NCBI GenBank assembly: GCA_013695975.1
Contig: JACCZL010000836.1
Location: 1 to 10,497, forward strand
Source of the DNA: Chloroflexota bacterium
Lineage (GTDB): Bacteria > Chloroflexota > UBA6077 > JACCZL01
DNA: 10,497 nucleotides
Reading direction: 5' to 3'
Within the stretch, counting starts at the first letter, position 1, and every line of letters starts with the position of its first letter. The position numbers and the translations under genes were made by a program. Positions 1 to 6,314 of this stretch are shown piece by piece. The notes beneath the pieces are model-generated. The model made no database searches and was not told where the DNA came from. It saw nothing but the letters and a program-made list of their open reading frames with translations.

Positions 1-416
1 TCGGCGTCGGGCTTGGTCGCGGTCGGGAACAGGGAGCCGAAGCCGATATAGTCGGTGTCGCCGTCCTCCGCCGCTGTGGCCTCCTCGACGGCGGAGACCG
101 ACAGGCCAACGAGCCGCTCTGGCCCGACGACGGCGCGGGCGGCGCTCGGTGGAAGGTCGTCCTGGCCGACGTGGATGCCGTCGGCGTCGAGCGCCACGGC
201 CAGGTCGGCGTAGTCGTTGACGATGAAGAGGGCGCCATAGGCGCGACAGCGCTCGGCGATCCGCCGGCCGAGGGCGTAGGCCCGTCCGCGACCCGGCCGC
301 TTGTCACGAAGCTGAACGACGTCGGCGCCGGCGCCGAGCGCCGCCTCGAGCCGTGCCACCAGGTCGTCGTCGGCGAGGCGGTCGTCGGTGATCAGGTAAA
401 GGCCGCTGGCAGTCAT
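1..416 (-). CDS. thiE: Thiamine-phosphate synthase, partial (3' end beyond window)
   Basis: ThiE joins hydroxymethylpyrimidine diphosphate and thiazole phosphate to make thiamine phosphate in the cytoplasm. About 138 N-terminal residues are present, and the C-terminal third runs off the left edge. Visible TIM-barrel motifs in order are LYLITD (6-11), VQLRDK (34-39, pyrimidine-binding), VNDYADLA (66-73), DGIHVGQDDLP (79-89, with the Asp/Gln that bind metal and diphosphate), GLSVSA (104-109) and DYIGFGSLFPTATKP (122-136). The start is uncertain. The ATG at 416 leaves five residues before the first strand and has no clear Shine-Dalgarno. An in-frame GTG at 458 would add VTRPDERRADLLRR, a basic N-terminal helix like that of many ThiE proteins. 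The gene diverges from the AI-2E transporter. No thiamine riboswitch is visible upstream, and no other thiamine gene lies in the window. Confidence 0.93.
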   Translation of the reverse strand, partial: MTASGLYLITDDRLADDDLVARLEAALGAGADVVQLRDKRPGRGRAYALGRRIAERCRAYGALFIVNDYADLAVALDADGIHVGQDDLPPSAARAVVGPERLVGLSVSAVEEATAAEDGDTDYIGFGSLFPTATKPDA

Positions 417-475
417 TCGTCGGAGCAGGTCAGCCCGACGCTCGTCGGGTCGGGTCACGGTCGCCACGGGCCTGG

Positions 476-505
476 TTGCCCAGACCAGGAAGGGATGGCT
501 ACAAT
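476..505 (+). promoter_or_regulatory. Predicted promoter of the AI-2E transporter gene
   Basis: TTGCCC (476-481) and TACAAT (500-505) are separated by 18 bp, close to the sigma-70 consensus. Transcription would begin near 512 and leave a leader of about 55 nt before the ATG at 567. The -35 lies within a perfect 6-bp inverted repeat, CCTGGT (471-476) and ACCAGG (484-489), which could be an operator or chance. This position also argues against translation starting at the upstream in-frame ATG at 495. Confidence 0.5.
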
Positions 506-566
506 CCGACCTGTCGGGCACGGCTGGTCACGGGAGGCCGGCCGCGCGACCCGCGAGGCCGCCCGC

Positions 567-1757
567 ATGGTCATTCGAGACGCCTGGATCCGCGCGCTCG
601 TCATCGTCGTCCTGGCGATCGCCGTCTTGTACCTGGCCGGGCTCGTCTGGCAGGTCGCTTCCCAGTTCGCCGACATCCTGCTCCTCTTCTTCCTGGCCTG
701 GGTCATTGCCTTCATCCTCGAGCCAGCCGTGGTCTTCCTGCGGCTGCGGGGGCGGCTCCCGCGACCGGTCGCCGTGACCGTCGCCTACCTCGGCCTCCTA
801 ATTATGCTAGCCGGCGGGATCTTCTGGCTCGTCCCACCGTTTTCGCGCCAGGTCGTCCAGGTCGTCGTCGACATCCCGACCTATGCCAGCTTGCTCGACG
901 CCCAAGTTGTCGCGCTGCAGGGTCTGCTCGAGGAGCGAGGCCTGACGGTGAATCTGGCGGCGCTGGTCAACGAGGACGATCTCGTGCGGCGCGCAGAGGC
1001 GGTCGCTCCACCGATCCTGTCGAACGCGGTCGCGCTGGCCACCAGGATCGCCTCGTTCGTCCTCCAGCTCGCAATCGTCCTGATGCTCTCCTACTACGTC
1101 ATGCTCGACGGCCACCGGATCACCCAGGGCCTCCTGCGGACGGTCCCCTCGACCATCCGTGAGGACGTCGTCTTCTTCTTTGCCAGCGTCAATCGCGCCT
1201 TCGCCGGCTTCCTCCGCGGCCAGTTGGTCCAGGCGCTGGTCTATTCGCTCGGCGTCGCGGCGATCATGTGGGCGATCGGGCTCGATCTGGTCCTCCTCAC
1301 CGCGGTCGTCAACACGCTCGCCATGCTGATCCCGTTCGTCGGGCCCCCGCTGGCGCTGGTCATGCCGCTGGCGATTGCCTATCTGGAAAATCCGGACTCG
1401 TTCTGGCTGGCGTTCATCCTGGTCAACGTGCTCCAGGCGATCGTTCTGAACGTCGTCGCGCCTCGCGTGATGAGCAGCGCGATCGGCCTGCACCCCCTGC
1501 TGGTGTTCGTCGGTTTGCTCGGCGGGGCTCGGGTGGCCGGCGTCTGGGGCGCCCTCTTCGGCGTGCCGGTCGTCGCGGTGATCACGACGATGGTTTCGTT
1601 CTACCACGCTACGCTGGAGCAGCGCCGGCGCCAGGATGCCCCGTTCCGACTGCCGGATGCGGATTTTGAAGTGGTGAGCACGGAGCCGCGCCCGCCGGAG
1701 CCGGAGCCGCGGGGACCAGAGGTCGCGACGAGCGGACGGGGCGTCCGTCTCGGCTGA
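567..1757 (+). CDS. AI-2E family transporter (PerM/TqsA-like permease)
   Basis: This is a 396-residue integral membrane protein of the AI-2E transporter family (formerly UPF0118). The family includes TqsA, PerM and sodium/proton antiporters, so the substrate cannot be read from sequence. Hydrophobic segments lie near residues 10-28, 36-58, 68-90, 165-182, 210-236, 240-272, 278-300 and 308-342, the usual pattern of about eight helices with a soluble loop (about 95-160) after the third. Family signatures are NTLAMLIPFVGPPLA (249-263) and HPLLVFVGLLGGARVAGVWGALFGVP (309-334). The tail (360-396) is rich in Pro and Glu and probably disordered. I chose the ATG at 567 because GAGG sits 8 bases upstream and the protein begins at a typical first helix. 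The open frame continues upstream, but only as a shadow of thiE. Its stop is seven bases from the convergent nucleotidyltransferase stop, and no terminator is evident there. Confidence 0.9.
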   Translation: MVIRDAWIRALVIVVLAIAVLYLAGLVWQVASQFADILLLFFLAWVIAFILEPAVVFLRLRGRLPRPVAVTVAYLGLLIMLAGGIFWLVPPFSRQVVQVVVDIPTYASLLDAQVVALQGLLEERGLTVNLAALVNEDDLVRRAEAVAPPILSNAVALATRIASFVLQLAIVLMLSYYVMLDGHRITQGLLRTVPSTIREDVVFFFASVNRAFAGFLRGQLVQALVYSLGVAAIMWAIGLDLVLLTAVVNTLAMLIPFVGPPLALVMPLAIAYLENPDSFWLAFILVNVLQAIVLNVVAPRVMSSAIGLHPLLVFVGLLGGARVAGVWGALFGVPVVAVITTMVSFYHATLEQRRRQDAPFRLPDADFEVVSTEPRPPEPEPRGPEVATSGRGVRLG

Positions 1758-1764
1758 GTGGGCG

Positions 1765-2766
1765 TTAGAGGCTCGGCAGCGGCTCGGTGCCGACCGGGCC
1801 GAGGCTCGAGTCGTCGCCGACGTTCACGGCGGCCGGGGCGCCGGTCACGATGGCACGCCGGCCAATGAGGCCGTGGGCGAGGACGCTGTCGCGGACGACG
1901 CTGGCCTGGTCCAGAATGCAGTCCGACAGGACCGAGCGCTCGACCCGACAGCCAGACTCGACGGTGACGTACGGGCCGATCACCGACTCGCTGACGACCG
2001 CGTCGTCGGCGATGAAGACGGGTGGGATGACCGTCACGTTCGGGCGTGGGCGGGGTTGCACACCCGAACGGTCGAGCAGAAAGCGGTGGGCGTGGAGGGT
2101 GTACGCGGGAGTGCCGGTGTCCTCCCAGACGCCCACGGGACGCGGCTCGAGTAGGGCGCCCCGATCGAGCATCACTTTGATCGCGTCGGCGATGAAGTAC
2201 TCGTTGTTGAGCGAGGGTGGGGCGGCCAGGACCGTGTCGATCGCCTCGAAGAGGAGGCCGCTGGTCCGAAAGTAGTACATCCCGATCGTCGCCAGGCGAC
2301 TGACGGCGTCCTTCGGCTTCTCGACGATCTCGACGATCCGTCCGTCGCGGACGACCACGATGCCCATCCGTGACGGGTCTGGGATCTCCTTGACGTAGAT
2401 CAATCCGTCCGAGCGGACGTCCGCAAGGTCGTCGAAGGTCGCGTCGGCCAGGGTGTCCGAAAAGAGGATCAGGAGGGGCCCGTCGACGAAGTCGCGGACT
2501 CGGGCGATAGCGTCGGCCTGGCCGCGCGGCTCGTCCTGGATCACCATCCGGACGGGCTGCGCGGTGGCCGTCCTGGCGTAGGGCTCGACGTCCCGCTGGT
2601 GCGGGCTGATGATCAGGATCACCTCGTCGACGCGGTCGTCGACAACCCAGTTCAGCAGATGGCCGAGGATCGGTTTCCCGGCCAGGCGGAGCATCGGCTT
2701 GGCCTTGGAATGGGTATGTGGCCGCATCCGCGTGCCGAGCCCCGCGAGGGGGATGACGACCTGCAC
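1765..2766 (-). CDS. Sugar-phosphate nucleotidyltransferase with C-terminal left-handed beta-helix
   Basis: The enzyme (333 aa) probably condenses an NTP and a sugar-1-phosphate to an NDP-sugar for polysaccharide or glycan synthesis. The N-terminal Rossmann-like domain (about 1-235) has the nucleotide loop AGLGTRMRPHT (8-18) with catalytic-type Lys23, the base-binding segment QDEPRGQADAI (77-87), a metal-type Asp104 (LFSDTL), EKP (149-151) and VWEDTGTP (213-220), whose Asp216 is the expected second metal ligand. From about 240, hexapeptide-like repeats (PPVFIADDAVVSESVIGPYVTVESGC) indicate a left-handed beta-helix, as in long glucose-1-phosphate thymidylyltransferases and GlmU-like enzymes. 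The exact sugar and base are unresolved. The usual PK in the signature is AK here (22-23). The GTG start lies one base after the stop of the cysteine-rich gene and lacks a strong Shine-Dalgarno, so translation is probably coupled. Confidence 0.9.
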   Translation of the reverse strand: MQVVIPLAGLGTRMRPHTHSKAKPMLRLAGKPILGHLLNWVVDDRVDEVILIISPHQRDVEPYARTATAQPVRMVIQDEPRGQADAIARVRDFVDGPLLILFSDTLADATFDDLADVRSDGLIYVKEIPDPSRMGIVVVRDGRIVEIVEKPKDAVSRLATIGMYYFRTSGLLFEAIDTVLAAPPSLNNEYFIADAIKVMLDRGALLEPRPVGVWEDTGTPAYTLHAHRFLLDRSGVQPRPRPNVTVIPPVFIADDAVVSESVIGPYVTVESGCRVERSVLSDCILDQASVVRDSVLAHGLIGRRAIVTGAPAAVNVGDDSSLGPVGTEPLPSL

Positions 2767-2767
2767 G

Positions 2768-3265
2768 TCAGGCCGCGGTCGGCAGCAAGTGAGGTCGGAT
2801 GCCGTAGAAGCGATCGTTCTGGACGAGCCGCTCCAGGCTCGCCATCGGCAGGATCAGCCACTGGCAGCCGCCGCCGGGGCACCAGTCCCCGAGCTGCTCG
2901 CGGACGTGATCGAGTGGCATCGGCTGATTGCCGTGGGCGAGATAGACGCGGAAGACTGCCTCGAGCGTCGCCATGTCCGGCAGGATGTAATCCTTCTTCT
3001 TCGAGCAGCAGTCTCGGATCACCGCGGCCGGGCTGGAGCCGTAGGGCACCTTGCGGAAATCGAAGGTGGCGCGGCCGGTCTTTTTGTTGAGCACGGTGTA
3101 GCGCTCCTCGACTTCCTCCCCGAGCCGCGCCTGGCACTCACTGCACATGCGTGACTGGACAAAGCTCTCGAAGGAAAAGTCGTTCTCCTCGAACCAGCTC
3201 TCGTCGATGTGGTAGGGAGTCTGCTCGTCCGAATCGTCCCGTTGCACCATGTCTGTGTCTTGCAT
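2768..3265 (-). CDS. Conserved-looking six-cysteine protein of unknown function
   Basis: This is a 165-residue soluble protein that I do not recognise. The N-terminus is acidic (residues 1-35, many Asp/Glu). It has six cysteines in three pairs: CSEC (41-44), CC (86-87) and CPGGGC (129-134). Such spacing suits structural zinc or possibly an iron-sulfur cluster, but nothing proves either. A segment around 98-125 (DMATLEAVFRVYLAHGNQPMPLDHVREQL) looks like an amphipathic helical domain. There is no signal peptide or membrane segment. The ATG at 3265 has AGGA five bases upstream, and another ATG six codons in is possible. It is followed after one base by the nucleotidyltransferase GTG, which implies co-translation and perhaps a linked role. 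That link is inference from spacing only. Confidence 0.8.
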   Translation of the reverse strand: MQDTDMVQRDDSDEQTPYHIDESWFEENDFSFESFVQSRMCSECQARLGEEVEERYTVLNKKTGRATFDFRKVPYGSSPAAVIRDCCSKKKDYILPDMATLEAVFRVYLAHGNQPMPLDHVREQLGDWCPGGGCQWLILPMASLERLVQNDRFYGIRPHLLPTAA

Positions 3266-3290
3266 CTTCGTCCTGTAGCATCGCTAATAC

Positions 3291-3361
3291 CGTGTCATGC
3301 TGCACGCAGTGAGGCATCTACTCATCGGGACAAGATTCTTCGCTGGGCTCAGCATGATACG
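3291..3361. repeat. Imperfect inverted repeat (29-bp arms), dispersed-element-like
   Basis: The left arm (3291-3319) and the reverse complement of the right arm (3333-3361) match at 22 of 29 positions, around a 13-nt loop. Core words include TCATGCTG and the GATTCTTCGC type. The arms resemble the TCATTCTGAG...GAAGAATCT repeats I associate with Chloroflexota intergenic regions; this is recall and was not searched. The element lies between the yebC stop (3398) and the start of the cysteine-rich gene (3265), outside both. Transcripts crossing it on either strand could fold into a long hairpin, with possible effects on termination or mRNA processing. It encodes no transposase, so if mobile it would depend on another element. 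Confidence 0.7.
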
Positions 3362-3397
3362 ACGGGGTCTGGGGCTGGACCGACTCGCCGGCACCAG

Positions 3398-4150
3398 TCA
3401 GCGGGCGGTGAGCTCTTGCAGCGCCTCTTCGGAGAGCTCGAGGTTGGTGTACACGCGCTGCACATCCTCGAGATCCTCGAGTCGCTCCATCAGCTTGGCC
3501 ACCGATACGGCGTCTTTCTGATCGATCTCCAGCGTCGTCTTCGGGACCATCGCCGCCTCAGCCGACGCCACGATCAGCGAGCGTTGCTCGAGCGCCGATC
3601 GGACCCGTTCGACCTCGCCCGGATCGGTGTAGACCTCGATCAGGCCGTCGTCGACGCTGAAGTCGTCGGCGCCGGCGTCGATCGCTTGTAGGGCCACCTC
3701 CTCGGCGTCCTGGCCGTTGGACTCGATCGCGATGATCCCGCGGCTCTCGAAGTTCCAGGCCACGCAACCGCTCTCGCCGAGGCTGCCACCCCCCCGGGTA
3801 AAGGCGTTGCGGACCTCGGCGACGGTCCGATTCCGGTTGTCGGTCAGCGCCTCGACCAGGATCGCCGCGCCGCCCGGACCGTAGCCTTCGTAGGTGATCT
3901 CTTCGAGCGCCGCGCCGTCGCCGCTCCCGCTTCCGCGCTTGATCGCGCGATCGACGGTCTCCATCGGCATGTTGGCCTCGCGCGCCCGCTGGACCGCCAT
4001 CCGAAGGCGTGGGTTTGCGTCGGGGTCGGGACCACCTTCACGGGCGGCTACGGTGACCTCCCGCCCCAGCTTAGTGAAAAGCTGCCCCCGCCTGGCGTCG
4101 GTCGCCCCCTTCTGGCGCTTGATCTGAGACCACTTTGAATGGCCGGACAC
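3398..4150 (-). CDS. yebC: YebC/PmpR family protein (TACO1 family)
   Basis: This is a 250-residue full-length member of the YebC family. The family was long annotated as DNA-binding transcriptional regulators. More recent work on bacterial members and mitochondrial TACO1 points to a ribosome-associated role in translating proline-rich stretches. Family signatures are clear: GHSKWSQIKRQKG (3-15), YEGYGPGGAAILVEALTDNRNRT (87-109), GGSLGESGCVAWNF (121-134) and LEDLEDVQRVYTNLE (224-238). The GTG at 4150 is chosen because it gives the canonical MSGHSKW start and has AGGAGGGG seven bases upstream. The open frame continues upstream without homology. A candidate promoter lies just upstream, so the gene may be transcribed separately from the rhomboid gene. 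In many bacteria yebC neighbours ruvC, but that gene is not visible here. Confidence 0.96.
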   Translation of the reverse strand: MSGHSKWSQIKRQKGATDARRGQLFTKLGREVTVAAREGGPDPDANPRLRMAVQRAREANMPMETVDRAIKRGSGSGDGAALEEITYEGYGPGGAAILVEALTDNRNRTVAEVRNAFTRGGGSLGESGCVAWNFESRGIIAIESNGQDAEEVALQAIDAGADDFSVDDGLIEVYTDPGEVERVRSALEQRSLIVASAEAAMVPKTTLEIDQKDAVSVAKLMERLEDLEDVQRVYTNLELSEEALQELTAR

Positions 4151-4157
4151 GACTGGA

Positions 4158-4165
4158 CCCCTCCT
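4158..4165 (-). promoter_or_regulatory. Shine-Dalgarno of yebC, fixing a GTG start
   Basis: On the minus strand, AGGAGGGG ends seven bases before the GTG at 4150-4148. It identifies this GTG as the start within a longer open frame. Confidence 0.75.
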
Positions 4166-4197
4166 CTCCTCGCTGCCACGGCACGCTACAAGCATGG

Positions 4198-4227
4198 ATT
4201 CTAGCACGGCTCCACAGGGGTCGTCAG
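4198..4227 (-). promoter_or_regulatory. Candidate yebC promoter
   Basis: On the minus strand, CTGACG (4227-4222) and TAGAAT (4203-4198) are 18 bp apart. The -10 matches TATAAT at 5 of 6 positions, while the -35 is weaker. It lies in the 94-bp gap between the rhomboid stop and the yebC start, giving a leader of roughly 40 nt. Confidence 0.45.
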
Positions 4228-4244
4228 AAGCCGAGGGGTCTGAG

Positions 4245-4952
4245 CTATTGGCGGAACGCGAGGTCGTAAGAGCTACGCGGCTGGCGGAAGAGGAGGACGA
4301 GGGGGAGGCCGGCGACGAAGCCGCCGACGTGGGCCCAGAAGGCGACGCCGGTTGTCTGCTCGGATGGGCCGAGCGAGGCAATGCCAGAGAAGACCTGGGT
4401 GACAAACCAGAAGCCGATCAGCAGGAGGGCGGGGACGCGGGTGATCGTGATGAAGGGGCCGATGAACAGGAGCGTGCGGATGCGCGCGGCCGGGAACATG
4501 ACGATGTAGCCGGCCAGCACGCCGGCGATCGCTCCGCTCGCCCCGATGCTCGGAATCTGCGAGCCCCAATTGAAGAAGATGTGGGTGGCGCTGGCGGCCA
4601 GCCCGCAGAGGAGATAGAAGATCAGGTAGCGGACGTGGCCCAGGCGATCCTCGACGTTGTCGCCGTAGATCCAGAGGAACAGCATGTTGCTGGCGATGTG
4701 CAGGAAGCCGCCGTGGAGGAACATCGACGTGAGCAACGTCGTGTAGTAGCTGCCGCCGGGTGCCACGGGGGGGATATCCTGATTGCGGGCGAACTCCAGC
4801 GGGACGACACCGGCCGAGCGGTAGAGGGTCTCGATGCCGCGCTCGCCAAGCGAGATCGTGTAGACAAAGGCGGCGACGTTGGCGGCTAAGAGCGCAAAGG
4901 TGACAAACGGGGTCAGGTGGCGCGGGCCGGGATCATCGCCAATCGGGATCAT
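4245..4952 (-). CDS. Rhomboid family intramembrane serine protease
   Basis: This 235-residue membrane protein belongs to the rhomboid family, which cleaves transmembrane substrates within the bilayer using a Ser-His dyad. Visible signatures are the oxyanion-side motif HGGFLHIASNM (80-90, with His85 and Asn89), the catalytic Ser139 in GASGAIAGVLAGY (137-149), and the catalytic His208 in WAHVGGFVAGL (206-216). Hydrophobic segments near 14-33, 72-96, 107-127, 136-154, 160-190 and 203-222 fit the six-helix core. The long loop between helices 1 and 2 (about 35-70) is typical of bacterial members. All key residues are present, so it should be active; its substrates are unknown. The ATG at 4952 has AGAGGAG about seven bases upstream. 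It diverges from the membrane-anchored protein gene at 5121 and precedes yebC by 94 bp. Confidence 0.94.
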   Translation of the reverse strand: MIPIGDDPGPRHLTPFVTFALLAANVAAFVYTISLGERGIETLYRSAGVVPLEFARNQDIPPVAPGGSYYTTLLTSMFLHGGFLHIASNMLFLWIYGDNVEDRLGHVRYLIFYLLCGLAASATHIFFNWGSQIPSIGASGAIAGVLAGYIVMFPAARIRTLLFIGPFITITRVPALLLIGFWFVTQVFSGIASLGPSEQTTGVAFWAHVGGFVAGLPLVLLFRQPRSSYDLAFRQ

Positions 4953-5120
4953 GCCGGGGCTCCTCTCGGCCTGCCGCTTGGACCGTGGCAGCGCGATAGC
5001 TCGGTCCGCAAGGGCTGTGCCATCCGCTGGAAGCTCGGCTCAATCGTTGGCACGTAGGGTGCAGCAAGGCGACAGGTGGGGCGGGCCACCGGCCGTGATG
5101 CGTGGCAGGGGAGGCTTCGG
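4953..5120. other. Divergent intergenic region, no clear promoter seen
   Basis: These 168 bases separate the divergent rhomboid and membrane-anchored protein genes and must hold at least one promoter. I see Shine-Dalgarno sequences at both ends (minus-strand AGGAG near 4960; plus-strand GGGGAGG about 5108-5114) but no convincing -35/-10 pair, repeat or RNA structure. Confidence 0.5.
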
Positions 5121-6176
5121 ATGGCCGAGATCCGGGTGAGACGGAAGGCCGTTGTCGAAGCCGCTCGGAGGAGTCTCAGCATCGGGGTGCGGCGACGGCT
5201 CGCCTCCGCGACGATGCCACCCGCCGTGTACATTCCGGTGCGACGGCGGCGGGTGGTGGCCGGGTCGGGGATTGGCGCGGCTCGCGGTGGCCCTACGAGG
5301 GTTACCCGCCAGGGAGTCGAACCGCTAGGCCGCTGGGCGAAACCGCTTCTCGCCGGGATGATCCTGGTCGTTCTTGGCCCACTGGTGGTGACGACGTGCG
5401 CTCGACTGGTGCTGCGTGAAACGGCGCAGGGCGTGGCCGTGCCCTCGGGTGCGAACGGGCCAGTCGACGTCGACGAGGCCGTCGACGGTGTGCCCCTGAC
5501 GGGTTTCGCGGACCCAGGGGCCGAGCTCACGGTCGGACCGTTGGCGGCGGCGGCTGGGGGTCCGGCCGAGCCGCCAACCATCGTGCCGACGCCGAGTCCC
5601 ACGGAGCCGACCGCCGGACCCACGGTGGAGGCCGAGACGCCGACCGGGGTGACCACGGCCCCGGCGGCACCGAGCTCCGAGCCCGAGGAGGCAGCGGAGG
5701 ACGCGGCGTCCATCCCCGCGCCCCAGCCGCCCGCGGGTGGCGACCCTGAGCCGCCGAACGGGCTTGCCCGAGCCGAGCCCGATCTGCCAACGCTCGCGAC
5801 CGAAGAGCTGGTCACCAATCTGCCGTTCGGTCAGCCGGAGCGCTTGGTAAGCTTAGACGGCAGGCGCGTCTGGCTGACCAGGGCCCGGGTTCAGGGACGG
5901 GCCAGCGATCGAGCGGTTTGGATCGGACCAAGGCCGGATCAACGCATGCTGGTGCTGCTGCCGGAGGGCGCGCTGACGCGGTCGGACGAGCAGGACGCCG
6001 CCATCGAGGCTGGGCGGGCCGTGGACGTGCGGGGGGCCATCCGCGGGCTGCCGGCCGAGGAGGAGATGCTCGCCGGGTGGGGGCTGTCGGGGGAAGATCT
6101 GAGACTGGTCGAGGAAGGAGCGGTATACCTGCAGGTGGACGACGTTCGGGATTTCCGGATCGTCGGCGACCCGTAG
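5121..6176 (+). CDS. Single-pass membrane protein with Pro-rich stalk and C-terminal folded domain
   Basis: This 351-residue protein is not a recognised family. The N-terminal 74 residues are strongly basic (RVRRK, RRRR) and presumably cytoplasmic. One membrane helix follows (about 75-98, LLAGMILVVLGPLVVTT). A low-complexity linker rich in Pro, Ala, Thr and Glu runs from about 140 to 220. A folded domain (about 240-351) includes RRVWLTRARVQGRASDRAVWIG and VRGAIRGLP. Its alternating beta pattern, ending in YLQVDDVRDFRIV, suggests a small OB-fold-like barrel, placed outside the cell by the positive-inside rule. That fold is inference. The ATG at 5121 is chosen for the GGGGAGG upstream; an earlier in-frame ATG at 5076 lacks one. 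The gene precedes the PRC-barrel/DUF2382 gene by 138 bp on the same strand. Confidence 0.8.
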   Translation: MAEIRVRRKAVVEAARRSLSIGVRRRLASATMPPAVYIPVRRRRVVAGSGIGAARGGPTRVTRQGVEPLGRWAKPLLAGMILVVLGPLVVTTCARLVLRETAQGVAVPSGANGPVDVDEAVDGVPLTGFADPGAELTVGPLAAAAGGPAEPPTIVPTPSPTEPTAGPTVEAETPTGVTTAPAAPSSEPEEAAEDAASIPAPQPPAGGDPEPPNGLARAEPDLPTLATEELVTNLPFGQPERLVSLDGRRVWLTRARVQGRASDRAVWIGPRPDQRMLVLLPEGALTRSDEQDAAIEAGRAVDVRGAIRGLPAEEEMLAGWGLSGEDLRLVEEGAVYLQVDDVRDFRIVGDP

Positions 6177-6314
6177 CGGAGGGACTCAGTGGGTCAGTTA
6201 GCATGCGCGTCGAGTTTGGGGCCAGCCGGCCCATCTGCACCTGTGGCCAGTGGCGGCCAAGCCTGAGACGCATCGCGATGGGCCCGCTGGAGCAGAAGGA
6301 GAAAGGAGTCCGCA
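6177..6314 (+). other. Intergenic spacer before the PRC-barrel gene
   Basis: This 138-bp gap ends in a near-perfect Shine-Dalgarno, AAAGGAG, at 6302-6308, six bases before the ATG at 6315. I see no convincing promoter or terminator, so co-transcription with the upstream gene is possible. Confidence 0.45.

Noticed and set aside
171..566. Upstream extension of the AI-2E transporter frame to 171
   Set aside because: This part is antisense to thiE, is not membrane-like, and lies upstream of the predicted promoter at 476-505.
807..1607. Long minus-strand open frame (266 codons) opposite the AI-2E transporter
   Set aside because: Its product is an Arg/Asp/Glu-rich low-complexity sequence without domains, lying exactly antisense to a clear membrane protein. 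This is the usual GC-rich shadow.
1755..1830. Possible bidirectional terminator between the convergent transporter and nucleotidyltransferase genes
   Set aside because: GC-rich stems can be drawn within the nucleotidyltransferase C-terminal codons, but the pairing is imperfect, there is no U-tract, and such stems are common by chance at this GC content.
4151..4405. Upstream extension of the yebC frame to 4405
   Set aside because: The extension encodes Ser/Ala/Pro-rich sequence over the rhomboid 3' end. The canonical MSGHSKW start with a Shine-Dalgarno is at 4150.
4194..4889. Plus-strand open frame (231 codons) opposite the rhomboid gene
   Set aside because: It has Glu/Asp/Ala/Gly-rich composition and no motifs. 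The opposite strand carries intact rhomboid catalytic residues.
5046..5075. GTAGGG word near 5053 as another copy of the palindromic repeat
   Set aside because: It has no matching CCCTAC arm and no palindromic core, so it is a chance match.
4949..5818. Minus-strand Ser/Ala/Pro-rich open frame overlapping the membrane-anchored protein
   Set aside because: It mirrors the Pro/Thr-rich stalk coding sequence and the intergenic region and overlaps the rhomboid start. The plus-strand gene has a Shine-Dalgarno and a membrane helix.
3398..6176. Functional link between YebC and the Pro-rich stalk protein through relief of proline stalling
   Set aside because: The stalk has only PP pairs and no long proline run, the genes are on opposite strands, and many proteins contain such stretches.
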